NCBI GenBank assembly: GCA_030705955.1
Contig: JAUZPL010000016.1
Coordinates: 1 to 64,000, forward strand
Source of the DNA: Bacillota bacterium
GTDB lineage: Bacteria > Bacillota > Bacilli > Bacillales > Cytobacillaceae
Direction of reading: 5' to 3'
DNA length: 64,000 bases
A program made the translations under genes and the position numbers. This document shows positions 1 through 9,871 of the stretch, in pieces; position 1 is the stretch's first letter; the number at the start of each line of letters is the position of its first letter. The notes beneath the pieces are model-generated. The model saw nothing but the letters and a program-made list of their open reading frames with translations, ran no database searches and had not been told where the DNA came from.

Positions 1-1541
<1,541 letters not shown>

Positions 1542-1612
1542 AGAAAACTTGGCTAGCGCCAAGCCTTAGCGCAGGCGATTGCCTAGTTGCACTTATGTGT
1601 TCAGAATTTATG

Positions 1613-1645
1613 GATATAAATTCTGATTAGCTAAGAAAAGGGACA
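1613..1645 (+). repeat. 33-bp intergenic repeat, copy 1
   Basis: This 33-base segment, beginning GATATAAATTCTGATTA, recurs at 41968-42000 with two mismatches. Both copies lie in non-coding DNA and in the same orientation. The copy here runs into the stem of the terminator at 1641. Confidence 0.6.
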
Positions 1646-1670
1646 TTCTATTTTTTAGAATGTCCTTTTT
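1641..1670 (+). terminator. Rho-independent terminator after the GH13 remnant
   Basis: Ten-base-pair perfect stem (GGACATTCTA with TAGAATGTCC), a five-T loop and a run of five T on the + strand. Confidence 0.85.
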
Positions 1671-1732
1671 CGTATTCTGCCCTAGTTTAACTATAGTAGC
1701 CAACCAGCTTTATACATAAATAGTAAAAAACT

Positions 1733-1807
1733 TTGACATACTGATAGAAATAATGTAAATTATGAAATATACGAACGTTTTTGTTCAACTATAATTTAAT
1801 ATTCGTG
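1733..1807 (+). promoter_or_regulatory. guaC promoter with candidate PurR box pair
   Basis: TTGACA at 1733-1738 and TAAATT at 1756-1761 with a 17-base spacer form a good sigma-A promoter. Downstream, ATACGAACGTT at 1769-1779 and the inverted AATATTCGTGT at 1799-1809 resemble two inverted PurBoxes (consensus core CCGAACWWT), about as far apart as in Bacillus PurR operators. Each differs from consensus at one or two core bases. PurR control of guaC is known in Bacillus subtilis; applying it here is inference. Confidence 0.45.
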
Positions 1808-1823
1808 TTTAGGAGTGTACCTC

Positions 1824-2807
1824 ATGGAAAATGTGTTTGATTACGAAGATATTCAATTGATTCCAGCAAAATGTGTAGTAAATAGCCGATCTGAGTGTGA
1901 CACCACTGTTAACTTTGGTGGACGTACTTTCAGACTTCCTGTAGTACCTGCAAATATGCAAACCATCATTGATGAAAAAATTTCTATTTTTCTTGCTGAA
2001 AATGATTATTTTTATATTATGCATCGCTTTGAACCAGAAAGACGAATCGCTTTTATTAAAAATATGAAATCACGTGGGTTATTTGCCTCCATTAGTGTTG
2101 GGGTCAAAGAAGACGAATACGGTTTTATTGAACAACTAGCTGAAGAAAATCTTATTCCAGAATATATTACGATTGATATCGCGCATGGTCATTCCAATGC
2201 AGTTATAGAAATGATTCGTCATATAAAGAAACACTTACCTCAAAGCTTCGTTATTGCAGGAAACGTTGGAACTCCAGAAGCAGTTAGAGAGTTAGAACAC
2301 GCTGGTGCTGATGCAACAAAAGTTGGTATAGGTCCTGGAAAGGTATGTATTACTAAAATTAAAACGGGTTTTGGAACAGGCGGCTGGCAATTGGCGGCCC
2401 TGCGTTGGTGTGCTAAAGCTGCAAGTAAGCCTATTATTGCAGACGGAGGGATTCGTACACATGGTGATATTGCTAAATCTGTAAGGTTTGGTGCATCTAT
2501 GGTCATGATTGGTTCATTATTTGCCGGACATGAAGAATCTCCTGGAGAAACGATCGAAAAAGATGGAAATCTTTATAAGGAATACTTTGGATCGGCTTCT
2601 GAATTTCAAAAAGGCGAAAGAAAAAATGTAGAAGGCAAAAAAATGTTCGTAGAACATAAAGGTCCTTTAATTCATACATTAGTCGAAATGGAGCAAGACC
2701 TTCAATCCTCTATTTCTTATGCAGGAGGAAACAAGCTCGAGGCTATTCGTAATGTTGATTATGTAGTTGTTAAGAATTCTATCTTTAATGGTGACAAGGT
2801 TTATTAA
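1824..2807 (+). CDS. guaC: GMP reductase
   Basis: Cytoplasmic NADPH-dependent GMP reductase, which deaminates GMP to IMP in purine salvage. The 327-residue length matches the Gram-positive GuaC family. It is an IMPDH/GMPR TIM barrel with the catalytic loop [11 protein letters not shown] (Cys175) and the phosphate-binding segment [12 protein letters not shown] chose ATG 1824 because AGGAG at 1811-1815 sits eight bases upstream; the in-frame GTG at 1815 overlaps that ribosome binding site. It has its own promoter and a terminator at 2826-2869, so it is probably monocistronic. Its neighbours on both sides are decayed genes. Confidence 0.95.
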   Translation: MENVFDYEDIQLIPAKCVVNSRSECDTTVNFGGRTFRLPVVPANMQTIIDEKISIFLAENDYFYIMHRFEPERRIAFIKNMKSRGLFASISVGVKEDEYGFIEQLAEENLIPEYITIDIAHGHSNAVIEMIRHIKKHLPQSFVIAGNVGTPEAVRELEHAGADATKVGIGPGKVCITKIKTGFGTGGWQLAALRWCAKAASKPIIADGGIRTHGDIAKSVRFGASMVMIGSLFAGHEESPGETIEKDGNLYKEYFGSASEFQKGERKNVEGKKMFVEHKGPLIHTLVEMEQDLQSSISYAGGNKLEAIRNVDYVVVKNSIFNGDKVY

Positions 2808-2825
2808 GCGATATTAATTTTAAAA

Positions 2826-2869
2826 AAGGGAACCAAAGCACCTACTTATTGGTACATTGGTTCCTTTTT
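2826..2869 (+). terminator. guaC terminator
   Basis: Stem GGGAACCAA (2828-2836) with TTGGTTCC (2857-2864), followed by TTTTT; 19 bases after the guaC stop codon. Confidence 0.8.
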
Positions 2870-2902
2870 AATTACCACAAATCTAAATTTCACCATTTTT
2901 TG

Positions 2903-4050
2903 CTATATTTCCATACCACTTTGTTTCAGCCACTCAAAATCTTCTTTTTCTTCAACACCCTCTGCCAGCGGTTTTGTCCCTATTTCCAAGGCTTTTTGTA
3001 AAAACTGTTGAGCGACTTGCTGTTTTTTTAGGTCAGTAGCAACCCCTTGTACAAACTTCATATCCAATTTCATGTACTGCCCTATTTCATTTGCCAGTTG
3101 GGTTGTGGATTGCAGACAAAACTGCGGAGAATAAATAGATGTTGGAATAAAATTAATAAAAGCCTTTATATTTGTATTTTTTAAAATGGCTGCATGCCTT
3201 ACAGCTGTCATCCTACATAACCGGTCCAAAGCATACAACCGTCCACGGCTTTTTGCAGCCTCAAAAATTTTATTTGGATAAATGAGCGATCCATCCTCTT
3301 TTATAAATCTGGACAAAAGTTCATAAGCAAAAGTCTCTCCTTGTGCATTAACAATTGGTTGAAAATAGCAGGTAATTAATTGACTTTTAATGACTTCATC
3401 GATCCAGTTCATCTCAAGTATTCTCTCCAGCTCTGAAAACAGCTGCCACTCTTGGCTTTTTATACGAAAAAATGCTTCATTGGGGTTCATATGATCCATA
3501 TGAGAATACTCAATAGCACATCCCCCTATACTAACAGTAACGAATTGGCTGGCATTTGAGTTGGGATGCCCAATTTTCATTTCCTCAACCTTTTTACAAA
3601 GGCCTTCTGCCAGTGAAATGGCTCTTTCCTTATTTGTGTTTGGTAATATAATACAAAACTCTTCTCCCCCAATACGACATACAAAGTCAGTATCTCTTAC
3701 ATTTCCTTTCAATGTATTTGCGACTAGAATTAGGCATTCATCCCCCTCTTGGTGGCCATATGAATCGTTATATTTCTTGAAATAATCAATATCAATGACC
3801 AATAAAGAAAAAATTTCATGATGCTGTAAGTACTTTTTATATAAAATTTTCAACTGTGTATTGAAAAACCTACGATTCCCAAGACCAGTTAATTCGTCAG
3901 TATAAATGGTTCTTTGTAATGACTTTTTTTCTTTTTCAAGTTTCATTAACTGCTGCTTTTGTTTTGTCACATCACGTGATATACATATGATTTCCTCATC
4001 ATCCCCATCAATCGACAATACCTTTTGGCTTCTGGTTTCAAACCAAACTT
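2903..4050 (-). pseudogene. Decayed PAS-GGDEF-EAL cyclic-di-GMP protein
   Basis: In frame from a stop just upstream (about 4053) the complement reads the end of a PAS fold (VWFETRSQK, then ISRDVTKQK), a GGDEF domain with an intact GGEEF signature, and an EAL domain. Canonical function would be synthesis and/or hydrolysis of cyclic-di-GMP. Three lesions show. The N-terminus (sensor and most of PAS) is gone. The end of GGDEF runs straight into KSQEWQLFSE without the usual helix. Inside EAL, LANEIG joins directly to YMKLDMKFVQG, skipping roughly 35-40 residues that normally carry catalytic acids. The protein also stops at SGMEI, before the usual EAL C-terminus. The EAL signature itself is the ELL variant (YELLSRF). 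The only candidate start is TTG at 4018. Confidence 0.75.
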
Positions 4051-4179
4051 AGAAATAGGAAGAAGTAGTCATTTTTAGAAAAACTAGTATAAGTGAACTA
4101 TACATATTCCATTTTTTCTCAAAAATCTAGTAAATTTCAGTCTCCAAACTTTTACAATAATCGACATATTTACCCAATA

Positions 4180-4256
4180 AAATTAGGTCTTTTATAATAT
4201 TTTATACCATTTTGTCTGTGTTAATATTTTCTATAAGAATAGGTCTTTAACCTTAA
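4180..4256 (+). promoter_or_regulatory. Direct repeats upstream of the coiled-coil/deacetylase pair
   Basis: Two similar elements, AATTAGGTCTTTTA near 4181 and GAATAGGTCTTTAA near 4238, lie about 57 bases apart in AT-rich DNA just upstream of the TTG start at 4279. They could be protein binding sites or promoter parts. I cannot name a regulator. Confidence 0.25.
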
Positions 4257-4278
4257 AAAATAATTAGGGGATGATATT

Positions 4279-5016
4279 TTGGTAAGTGAAATGGAAAAAA
4301 AGGGGATTAGTTGGTTTAAAGGGGTCCTGTCTAGCCAAAACCAATTAGATAAAAATGATACAGAAAATACTGTCTTAACTAAAATAGAACCAGAGGAGTA
4401 CTCCGATACCTTGAAAGAACCTGAGCAACCTATTTCAGAAAATAGTAAACTATTGTTTTCAAAAAATAATCAGGAAAAAGTAGTTTTAGATGTTATGGTT
4501 TCTCTAGAAAATTTACTTAAAGAACGCCAATTGCTCTCCTATAAAAATAAAGGACTTGAGGACCAAATATATACAGCAAATGAGACAATTAATCGTTTTA
4601 AGCATGATCAAATTAAGAAGGATCACCTTTTACAAGAAAAAAGTAAGGAAATCCGTGAATTAGAAAATAATCTAACCAATAAACAGATGAGGTATGATCA
4701 GCTCCTAGAAGATTATAAGGAGTACCAGCTTACATCTAATATGGAGTATGAAGAAATTTCAAGTAAATTTGAAACTGAATCGGCTAAATACAACAAACTC
4801 TATGAGGAATCTACAAATTCTCAATACCAAAGTATGTTAAAAATGAATGATTTGGAAGATAAAATTAGAAAACTAGAAATAGAAAATCAAAAATACATTG
4901 AACAATATCAAAAAATTGTTAATGAAAAAATGGAATTAATGCAAACCATAAATGATTTTACCGAAAGAATGTCCTTCTCTTTCTCAACAAAAGCAACAGC
5001 TTCAAACTTAAAATAG
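4279..5016 (+). CDS. Hypothetical coiled-coil protein
   Basis: A 245-residue, highly charged soluble protein. After a low-complexity N-terminus (to about residue 65) it is almost continuous heptad-rich helix (about 68-230), with no membrane segment and no signal peptide. I do not recognise a family. The start is TTG at 4279, five bases after AGGGGATG; an in-frame ATG at 4291 is the alternative. The deacetylase gene begins 48 bases downstream with its own ribosome binding site, so the two are probably co-transcribed. A coiled coil next to a membrane-anchored deacetylase with a cytoplasmic N-domain suggests a physical partnership, but this is inference. Confidence 0.75.
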   Translation: MVSEMEKKGISWFKGVLSSQNQLDKNDTENTVLTKIEPEEYSDTLKEPEQPISENSKLLFSKNNQEKVVLDVMVSLENLLKERQLLSYKNKGLEDQIYTANETINRFKHDQIKKDHLLQEKSKEIRELENNLTNKQMRYDQLLEDYKEYQLTSNMEYEEISSKFETESAKYNKLYEESTNSQYQSMLKMNDLEDKIRKLEIENQKYIEQYQKIVNEKMELMQTINDFTERMSFSFSTKATASNLK

Positions 5017-5063
5017 ACTTTTATGCCAATAGTTATTTTCTACTAGAGAAGGGAGAACAACCC

Positions 5064-6290
5064 ATGTCAGTCTACAATGGAAAGATGCTTGAACTAGTAG
5101 CTATTGAAAAAAGTAACGAAAAAGTATATTTACACATGAATTTATCCATTGAAACAGAAGTAGAGTTTTTTTTGGAAATTGATCATGATACGGCAAAAAA
5201 TTTAATTGATCAGCTTATGTTTGATCAAAATCATAAATTCAGATTATCGTTACATACAACACTGGATCCTGCCAAAAATCAATATATGGGCTCCATCACA
5301 AAAACGTACACTGATAAGAGTGAGCGAATTTATTTTGCATGTTCAGAAGATTTCGAGAATCATTTAGCCTTTATTAGAAACATTCAAAATATAAATGATT
5401 TATATACATTACCGTTCTTATCTTTCAAACCATTAGAAAAGAAGACTGAATTACAAAATAAAGCAGGGGTTTCCATGAGGTTCAAGCTTCCAATGAAGTG
5501 GGTACGGGTTGCCATTACGAGTATTATCTTTTTTATATTATTTGGATATACAAATAATGCATATTTACATTCAGATTCCATTAGTAGGACAACTTTTGCC
5601 AATGCAGAAGCTAAGACACCTGAAGTTATCATAAAAAACAAAAAGGATGAAACCACTTCACCAACTGCAAATTTAGAAAAAGAGCATTCTATTCATTCAA
5701 GCCTTCCTTTTATAAAACTTAATGATTTCTCAATCTACAAAGTTCCAACTGGTTATGTATCTCTTACATTCGATGATGGTCCTTCTAAATATACGGAAAG
5801 AATTGTTGATATTCTAAAGAAATACAAGGTTGGCGGCACTTTTTTCTTTATAGGGGTAAATGTAAACAAATATCCTGACTATGTTCGATATGTTCACTCA
5901 AATGGATATTCAATTGGTAGCCATTCGATGAATCATTTAGAAATGTCCAAACTTTCATATGAAAAACAAGAAAGCGAACTCCAGCAATCTAGTATGGCAA
6001 TAGAGGCTATTACAAATGAAAAAGTAACCCTTTTTAGACCACCATATGAAGCGTTAAATGAACAGACAAAGGAAGTTGTTGCCCAATACCATGATAAGAT
6101 GATCCTTTGGAACAAGGATACGGAAGATTGGAAAACCCGTAATGCAGAAAAAATATATAATTACATTCATAGCACCAAGGCCTCCGGTTCAATCATTCTT
6201 TTACATGAATCTCAACCGGTCATTGATGCTCTACCAAAAATTATTGAGGATTTGCAAAGACAGAGTCTAAAAATAATTAGTTTACAATGA
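5064..6290 (+). CDS. Membrane-anchored polysaccharide deacetylase (NodB/CE4) with cytoplasmic N-domain
   Basis: A 408-residue protein in three parts: a soluble domain of about 135 residues that I do not recognise, one membrane helix (about 146-163), and an extracellular CE4 domain (about 230-408). CE4 motifs are visible: TFDDG 235-239, HSMNH 287-291, RPPYE 325-329 (usually RPPYG), a DTEDW variant near 352-356, and LLHE with His381. The family removes acetyl groups from N-acetylated cell-wall or exopolysaccharide sugars using a divalent metal. The ATG at 5064 follows GAAGGGAG. The cytoplasmic domain before the helix is unusual; CE4 enzymes normally have only a signal anchor. It could couple an intracellular signal to deacetylation. 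Pairing with the upstream coiled-coil gene supports that idea but does not prove it. Confidence 0.85.
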   Translation: MSVYNGKMLELVAIEKSNEKVYLHMNLSIETEVEFFLEIDHDTAKNLIDQLMFDQNHKFRLSLHTTLDPAKNQYMGSITKTYTDKSERIYFACSEDFENHLAFIRNIQNINDLYTLPFLSFKPLEKKTELQNKAGVSMRFKLPMKWVRVAITSIIFFILFGYTNNAYLHSDSISRTTFANAEAKTPEVIIKNKKDETTSPTANLEKEHSIHSSLPFIKLNDFSIYKVPTGYVSLTFDDGPSKYTERIVDILKKYKVGGTFFFIGVNVNKYPDYVRYVHSNGYSIGSHSMNHLEMSKLSYEKQESELQQSSMAIEAITNEKVTLFRPPYEALNEQTKEVVAQYHDKMILWNKDTEDWKTRNAEKIYNYIHSTKASGSIILLHESQPVIDALPKIIEDLQRQSLKIISLQ

Positions 6291-6312
6291 TATTATAGAT
6301 TTGAATTCTTTC

Positions 6313-6356
6313 AAAAAAAAAAAACAGTAGAGTTTCCAATTACTCTACTGTTTTTT
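6313..6356. terminator. Bidirectional terminator between convergent genes
   Basis: Stem ACAGTAGAGT (6324-6333) with ACTCTACTGT (6342-6351), flanked by a long A run on the left and six T on the right. It serves the deacetylase on + and the YxcD-like gene on -. Confidence 0.85.
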
Positions 6357-6374
6357 GATCCTCTTCACATTTTT

Positions 6375-6674
6375 TTAGTAATCTTTTACTTGAACAGAAG
6401 CAAAAATACCTTCGTTTTCATGATAGTTTACATCCACCAGTAAACGGCTCGGATCGAAGTTATGGTAGTCACGGAGATACACTGCAACGGCATCTATCAA
6501 ATCCTGCTCATTTAGATTAACGGTTCTGTCATGGACGAGTGCTGTTGCAAAGAAGCCATTTGAAGGATTAAAAGCCAAATCTACATCCACTTTTTCCGGG
6601 TTGGTATATTCCTTTGCAGCCATATACACACAAACACTATCCACAATATCCTGCTCATTCAATAACAATTCCAC
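6375..6674 (-). CDS. YxcD-like DUF2653 family protein
   Basis: A 99-residue acidic protein of the DUF2653/YxcD type found in Bacillus; its molecular function is unknown. It shows an internal two-fold repeat: LNEQDIVDSVCVYMAAKEY (about 5-23) and LNEQDLIDAVAVYLRDYHN (about 54-72), each followed by a beta hairpin ending in FFATALV or IFASVQV. The start is 11 bases after the stop of the upstream secreted-like protein (6686), so both form an operon on the minus strand. It is cytoplasmic by sequence. Confidence 0.8.
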   Translation of the reverse strand: MELLLNEQDIVDSVCVYMAAKEYTNPEKVDVDLAFNPSNGFFATALVHDRTVNLNEQDLIDAVAVYLRDYHNFDPSRLLVDVNYHENEGIFASVQVKDY

Positions 6675-6685
6675 TTAAAATCCCC

Positions 6686-7099
6686 CTAATACCTTCTTCT
6701 AGTAAAAATGCCTTTAAGAATTCGAATAATAATAAGAAGGATTACTATGTCTATTAAAAATCCAAACATTGAGAACCCATAGGAGTGACCATAAAAATGT
6801 CCGCCGAACGGATGAAACATGCTTCCAAAAAATGTACCGGCTCCAAATGCAGCAGCATGGCTCCAAAAACCACCTCTATTTGTAGGGTAGCTTCGCGTGT
6901 ATGACCGTGTTCCGGATACTTTGTTTGATGGGGATTTGTAACCTGAATGGTAGGTGCTTGACCTTGTTGTGGTTGAATGGGAGCCAAATGAAGAACTACG
7001 GCTAAACGAACTATGCCCACCACTAAACCCCCTTGCCTCAGAAATATGAGGCGCAACAAGACTGAATAGTAAAGCAAATACAATAATTAATTTTTTCAT
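6686..7099 (-). CDS. Small membrane/secreted protein, Ser- and Gly-rich
   Basis: A 137-residue protein with a signal peptide (KKLIIVFALLFSLVAPHISEA), then a Ser/Gly/His/Tyr-rich region (about 22-85), a glycine-rich stretch and a C-terminal membrane helix (FLIDIVILLIIIRIL) ending in basic residues. The likely topology is an extracytoplasmic loop with the C-terminus inside. I do not know its function. It precedes the YxcD-like gene in the same operon, and similar GFSGGHSS-type proteins are common in bacilli. Start ATG 7099 has AGGAGA nearby. Confidence 0.75.
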   Translation of the reverse strand: MKKLIIVFALLFSLVAPHISEARGFSGGHSSFSRSSSFGSHSTTTRSSTYHSGYKSPSNKVSGTRSYTRSYPTNRGGFWSHAAAFGAGTFFGSMFHPFGGHFYGHSYGFSMFGFLIDIVILLIIIRILKGIFTRRRY

Positions 7100-7323
7100 T
7101 CTTATATTCTCCTATCTTAAATATGAAAATACGAAAAATCATTAGGGATATAAACATTCTACGGTTTACTTTAAAAAAGGATTCAAAAACCTCAACAAAA
7201 TTTTGCCCTTTTTAGTGTACTCTAAAAACTTACCTATTGGCAGGTATTTATATTTCCAGATACAATATTCATGTAAAAAATAACAAATTGTTCAAAAAAT
7301 TTACTATTAGGAAGAGGATATCT

Positions 7324-8001
7324 ATGGATTATATAATTCAAGGAACTACTATGCAATCTTTACAGCTCCAACTTGAAAGAGGCGACTCCATATACAGTGA
7401 AGCGGGCTCCCTCCTTTCAATGTCCACAACGATTAAACTTGAAACAAATTTCACTGGGGGGATAGGTGGAGTATTCAAACGTGTCATTACAGGAAACACA
7501 GCAGTGTTGAATCATTTCAAAGCAATGGATGGAGATGGTCAGGTTTCGTTTAGTGCCCGCATGCCTGGTCACATCGTTCCATTACAGATGGAGCAATACC
7601 ATTCAGTGCATGTGCAGCGACACAGCTTTTTATGTGCTGAGGAAACGGTTTCTCTAGATGTTGTGGGAAACATGGGTTTAACAGGATTTTTTGGTGGAAA
7701 TGGGCTCATTTATAACAAACTATATGGAAGCGGGTTGGCTTTCATTTCAGTAGATGGTGAAGTCAATGAACTCGACCTTGAACAGGGGGAGACTATTTTA
7801 GTGCATCCAGGTCATCTTGCTGCATATGATTCAAGAGTGTCATTTGAATTAATGCGACTTAAAGGATTTAAAAACATGTTCCTTGGCGGGGATGGAATGT
7901 TCTTAGTGAAACTTACTGGAGCAGGCAAGGTTTGGTTGCATACATTAAGTTTGCACGGACTAGCTGAGGTCATGGTCCAATATATGCCAGCACGAGGATA
8001 A
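7324..8001 (+). CDS. AIM24/TIGR00266 family protein
   Basis: A 225-residue all-beta protein of the AIM24 family (DUF124), whose biochemical role in bacteria is unclear. Hallmarks are an early GDSIYSEAGSLLSMS segment, the glycine run GGIGGVFKRVITG, and the repeat-like NGLIYNKLYGSGLAFIS. I start it at ATG 7324, after AGGAAGAGGA, not at the upstream in-frame ATG 7237, which lacks a ribosome binding site and would add a basic, unrelated 29 residues. It is divergent from the YxcD operon; AIM24-family and small signal-peptide proteins often sit together in bacilli. Confidence 0.85.
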   Translation: MDYIIQGTTMQSLQLQLERGDSIYSEAGSLLSMSTTIKLETNFTGGIGGVFKRVITGNTAVLNHFKAMDGDGQVSFSARMPGHIVPLQMEQYHSVHVQRHSFLCAEETVSLDVVGNMGLTGFFGGNGLIYNKLYGSGLAFISVDGEVNELDLEQGETILVHPGHLAAYDSRVSFELMRLKGFKNMFLGGDGMFLVKLTGAGKVWLHTLSLHGLAEVMVQYMPARG

Positions 8002-8019
8002 TAGTTGAACTAAAAACAG

Positions 8020-8053
8020 AAAAGGGAATCAAACCTTCACTTGATTCCCTTTT
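8020..8053. terminator. Bidirectional terminator
   Basis: AAAAGGGAATCAA (8020-8032) pairs with TTGATTCCCTTTT (8041-8053), giving T tracts on both strands between the AIM24 gene and the permease gene. Confidence 0.85.
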
Positions 8054-8055
8054 CA

Positions 8056-8892
8056 CTATTTAACTGATCCTTGCATCACACCCTTAATTATGTATCGCTG
8101 ACCAATCATATACATGATCAAGATAGGGAGTACTGTCATGAGAATAGCAGGAATCAGCAGTTCCCAGTTGTTCATATAGGTTCCACTGAATACTTTCATT
8201 TTAACTGGCATGGTATAAACATTTTCTTCATTTAAAATTAAAGAAGGAAGCAAGTAGTCATTCCATATCCATAAGACATTTAGAATTGCAATTGTAACTG
8301 TTATCGGTCTAAGCATGGGGAGAACGATAATAAAAAACGTTTGGATCGTATTGCAGCCATCAATTCTAGCAGCTTCTTCAATCTCAACTGGAATGGATTT
8401 TATAAACCCATGAAAAATAAAGATAGAAAGAGCACTTCCAAGACCGATATAAAAGATAATCAATAAAGGAATTGGCAACGTATCAATCAATTGAAGCTTC
8501 GCACCATATATGTAAATAAGCGGAATCATCAGTGATTGAAACGGAATGACCATGGAAGCAACTAAAATAGTAAAAAATGTTTTATTATATTTCGTTGGTT
8601 TTCTGACTAGGTGATAAGCCGCCATTGCCGAGAAAAATACAATAAAGATTGTGCTTAGGGTTGTAATCATAAACGTGTTCTTAAATGTCACCAAAAAATT
8701 CATCTTATCAACTACATCTACAAAGTGCACAAAATTCCAATGTATAGGCAGAGAAAAAGGATTCGTTAAAATATCCCCGTTATTTTTGAATGAATTGATA
8801 ATCAGCAGAAAAAAAGGAAATATAAAACAAACAAAGGCCACAAAAGAAATGATATAGGCAAAAGTGGAGGTCAGCATTCTTTTTGTACTCAT
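8056..8892 (-). CDS. Sugar ABC transporter permease, MalG type
   Basis: A 278-residue inner-membrane permease of the CUT1 carbohydrate ABC family with six predicted helices. The EAA loop that docks the ATPase is visible as IEEAARIDGCNTIQTFFIIVLP (about 162-183). Its start overlaps the stop of the preceding permease (shared base at 8892), so the two are translationally coupled. It is the last gene of a three-gene operon (binding protein, MalF-type, MalG-type). No ATPase gene is present, so the importer presumably borrows a shared MsmX-type ATPase from elsewhere, as other Bacillus CUT1 systems do. The sugar is unknown. Confidence 0.9.
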   Translation of the reverse strand: MSTKRMLTSTFAYIISFVAFVCFIFPFFLLIINSFKNNGDILTNPFSLPIHWNFVHFVDVVDKMNFLVTFKNTFMITTLSTIFIVFFSAMAAYHLVRKPTKYNKTFFTILVASMVIPFQSLMIPLIYIYGAKLQLIDTLPIPLLIIFYIGLGSALSIFIFHGFIKSIPVEIEEAARIDGCNTIQTFFIIVLPMLRPITVTIAILNVLWIWNDYLLPSLILNEENVYTMPVKMKVFSGTYMNNWELLIPAILMTVLPILIMYMIGQRYIIKGVMQGSVK

Positions 8893-9791
8893 TATGCTTC
8901 CACCTCCATTTTTTTACTTGAATACACTTGGATTCCTGTGACAACAGCAACAATGATAAATAGAATAATAGCCTCTGCTTGACCTGTCCCATAATTTGAT
9001 TCAATAAAGGCTTTATTTACTACATGCATGGAAACCATCAAGGTACTGTTGAAAGGCCCACCTTTCGTTAGAGAAAAATTCAAGTCATACACCATAAACG
9101 CATTTTTTAAAGACAAGAAGATTGTAACCACAAAAGAAGGCACCATTAAAGGAAGTGTCACATTCACAAGTCTTCGAAACGGACCAGCCCCATCAATGGT
9201 GGCGGCTTCAATAAGATCTCTTGGAATACTGATTAATCCTGCGATAAAAATGATCATCATATATCCGGATGTTTGCCAAATGGTAACAATAACAAGTGCC
9301 CAAAAGGCCATATGCGGGTCACCCAGCCAGCCGAGCTTCAGCCACTCGATCCCAAGTTTTTCCCCCATGGCAGGTAATGATTGTACAAATACAAATTGCC
9401 ATATATATCCAAGAACTAAACCGCCAATCAAGTTTGGAGTGAAATAAGCTGTTCTCATAGAGTTTTGAATTCGAATTCCAGATGTCACTAAATAGGCTAA
9501 CCCGAATCCGACCAGATTGACAAAGAAGACTGTAGCAACAACAAACTTAAGTGTTAACCAAAGTGAGCTCCAGAAATCAGCATCCTTTATTGCATTTACA
9601 TAATTTAGTATCCCTGAAAATACTAAAGGATCTGACGGAGTATCCATTTTATTTAGCGTTAGATAAATCCCATATATGAATGGGACAAGAACTGTGATAG
9701 CAAAAAAAATGGTGGTTGGTCCCAGGAATAACACTGCATTGCCCCAATTTGCTAAAGCTTTTTTTCGATGCTTCATTTGCTTCACATCCAA
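8892..9791 (-). CDS. Sugar ABC transporter permease, MalF type
   Basis: A 299-residue CUT1 permease with six to seven membrane helices and the EAA motif IEAATIDGAGPFRRLVNVTLP (about 198-218). Together with the MalG-type subunit it would form the translocation pore. Start ATG 9791 lies downstream of a stem-loop (9806-9838) that separates it from the binding-protein gene. The substrate cannot be read from the sequence; the operon has no adjacent glycosidase or regulator. Confidence 0.9.
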   Translation of the reverse strand: MDVKQMKHRKKALANWGNAVLFLGPTTIFFAITVLVPFIYGIYLTLNKMDTPSDPLVFSGILNYVNAIKDADFWSSLWLTLKFVVATVFFVNLVGFGLAYLVTSGIRIQNSMRTAYFTPNLIGGLVLGYIWQFVFVQSLPAMGEKLGIEWLKLGWLGDPHMAFWALVIVTIWQTSGYMMIIFIAGLISIPRDLIEAATIDGAGPFRRLVNVTLPLMVPSFVVTIFLSLKNAFMVYDLNFSLTKGGPFNSTLMVSMHVVNKAFIESNYGTGQAEAIILFIIVAVVTGIQVYSSKKMEVEA

Positions 9792-9805
9792 TCTAAAATT
9801 AAAAC

Positions 9806-9838
9806 AAGTGGGCGAGATAGTTACTTACCCGCCCACTT
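9806..9838 (-). promoter_or_regulatory. Intercistronic stem-loop between binding protein and permeases
   Basis: AAGTGGGCG (9806-9814) pairs perfectly with CGCCCACTT (9830-9838). On the minus transcript it follows the binding-protein stop and is followed by GTTTTAATTTT. Such hairpins commonly let the binding protein be expressed above the permeases, through partial termination or mRNA protection. Confidence 0.55.
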
Positions 9839-9871
9839 TAGTTCTTCCTTCATGTCTAATCAAATCAAACC

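Noticed and set aside
2240-2506. 88-residue open frame on the minus strand inside guaC
   Set aside because: Antisense shadow of a conserved gene, with no ribosome binding site and Pro/Ala-rich composition from the opposite frame.
9028-9447. 139-residue open frame on + inside the permease gene
   Set aside because: Opposite-strand shadow of a clear membrane-protein gene; composition follows from it.
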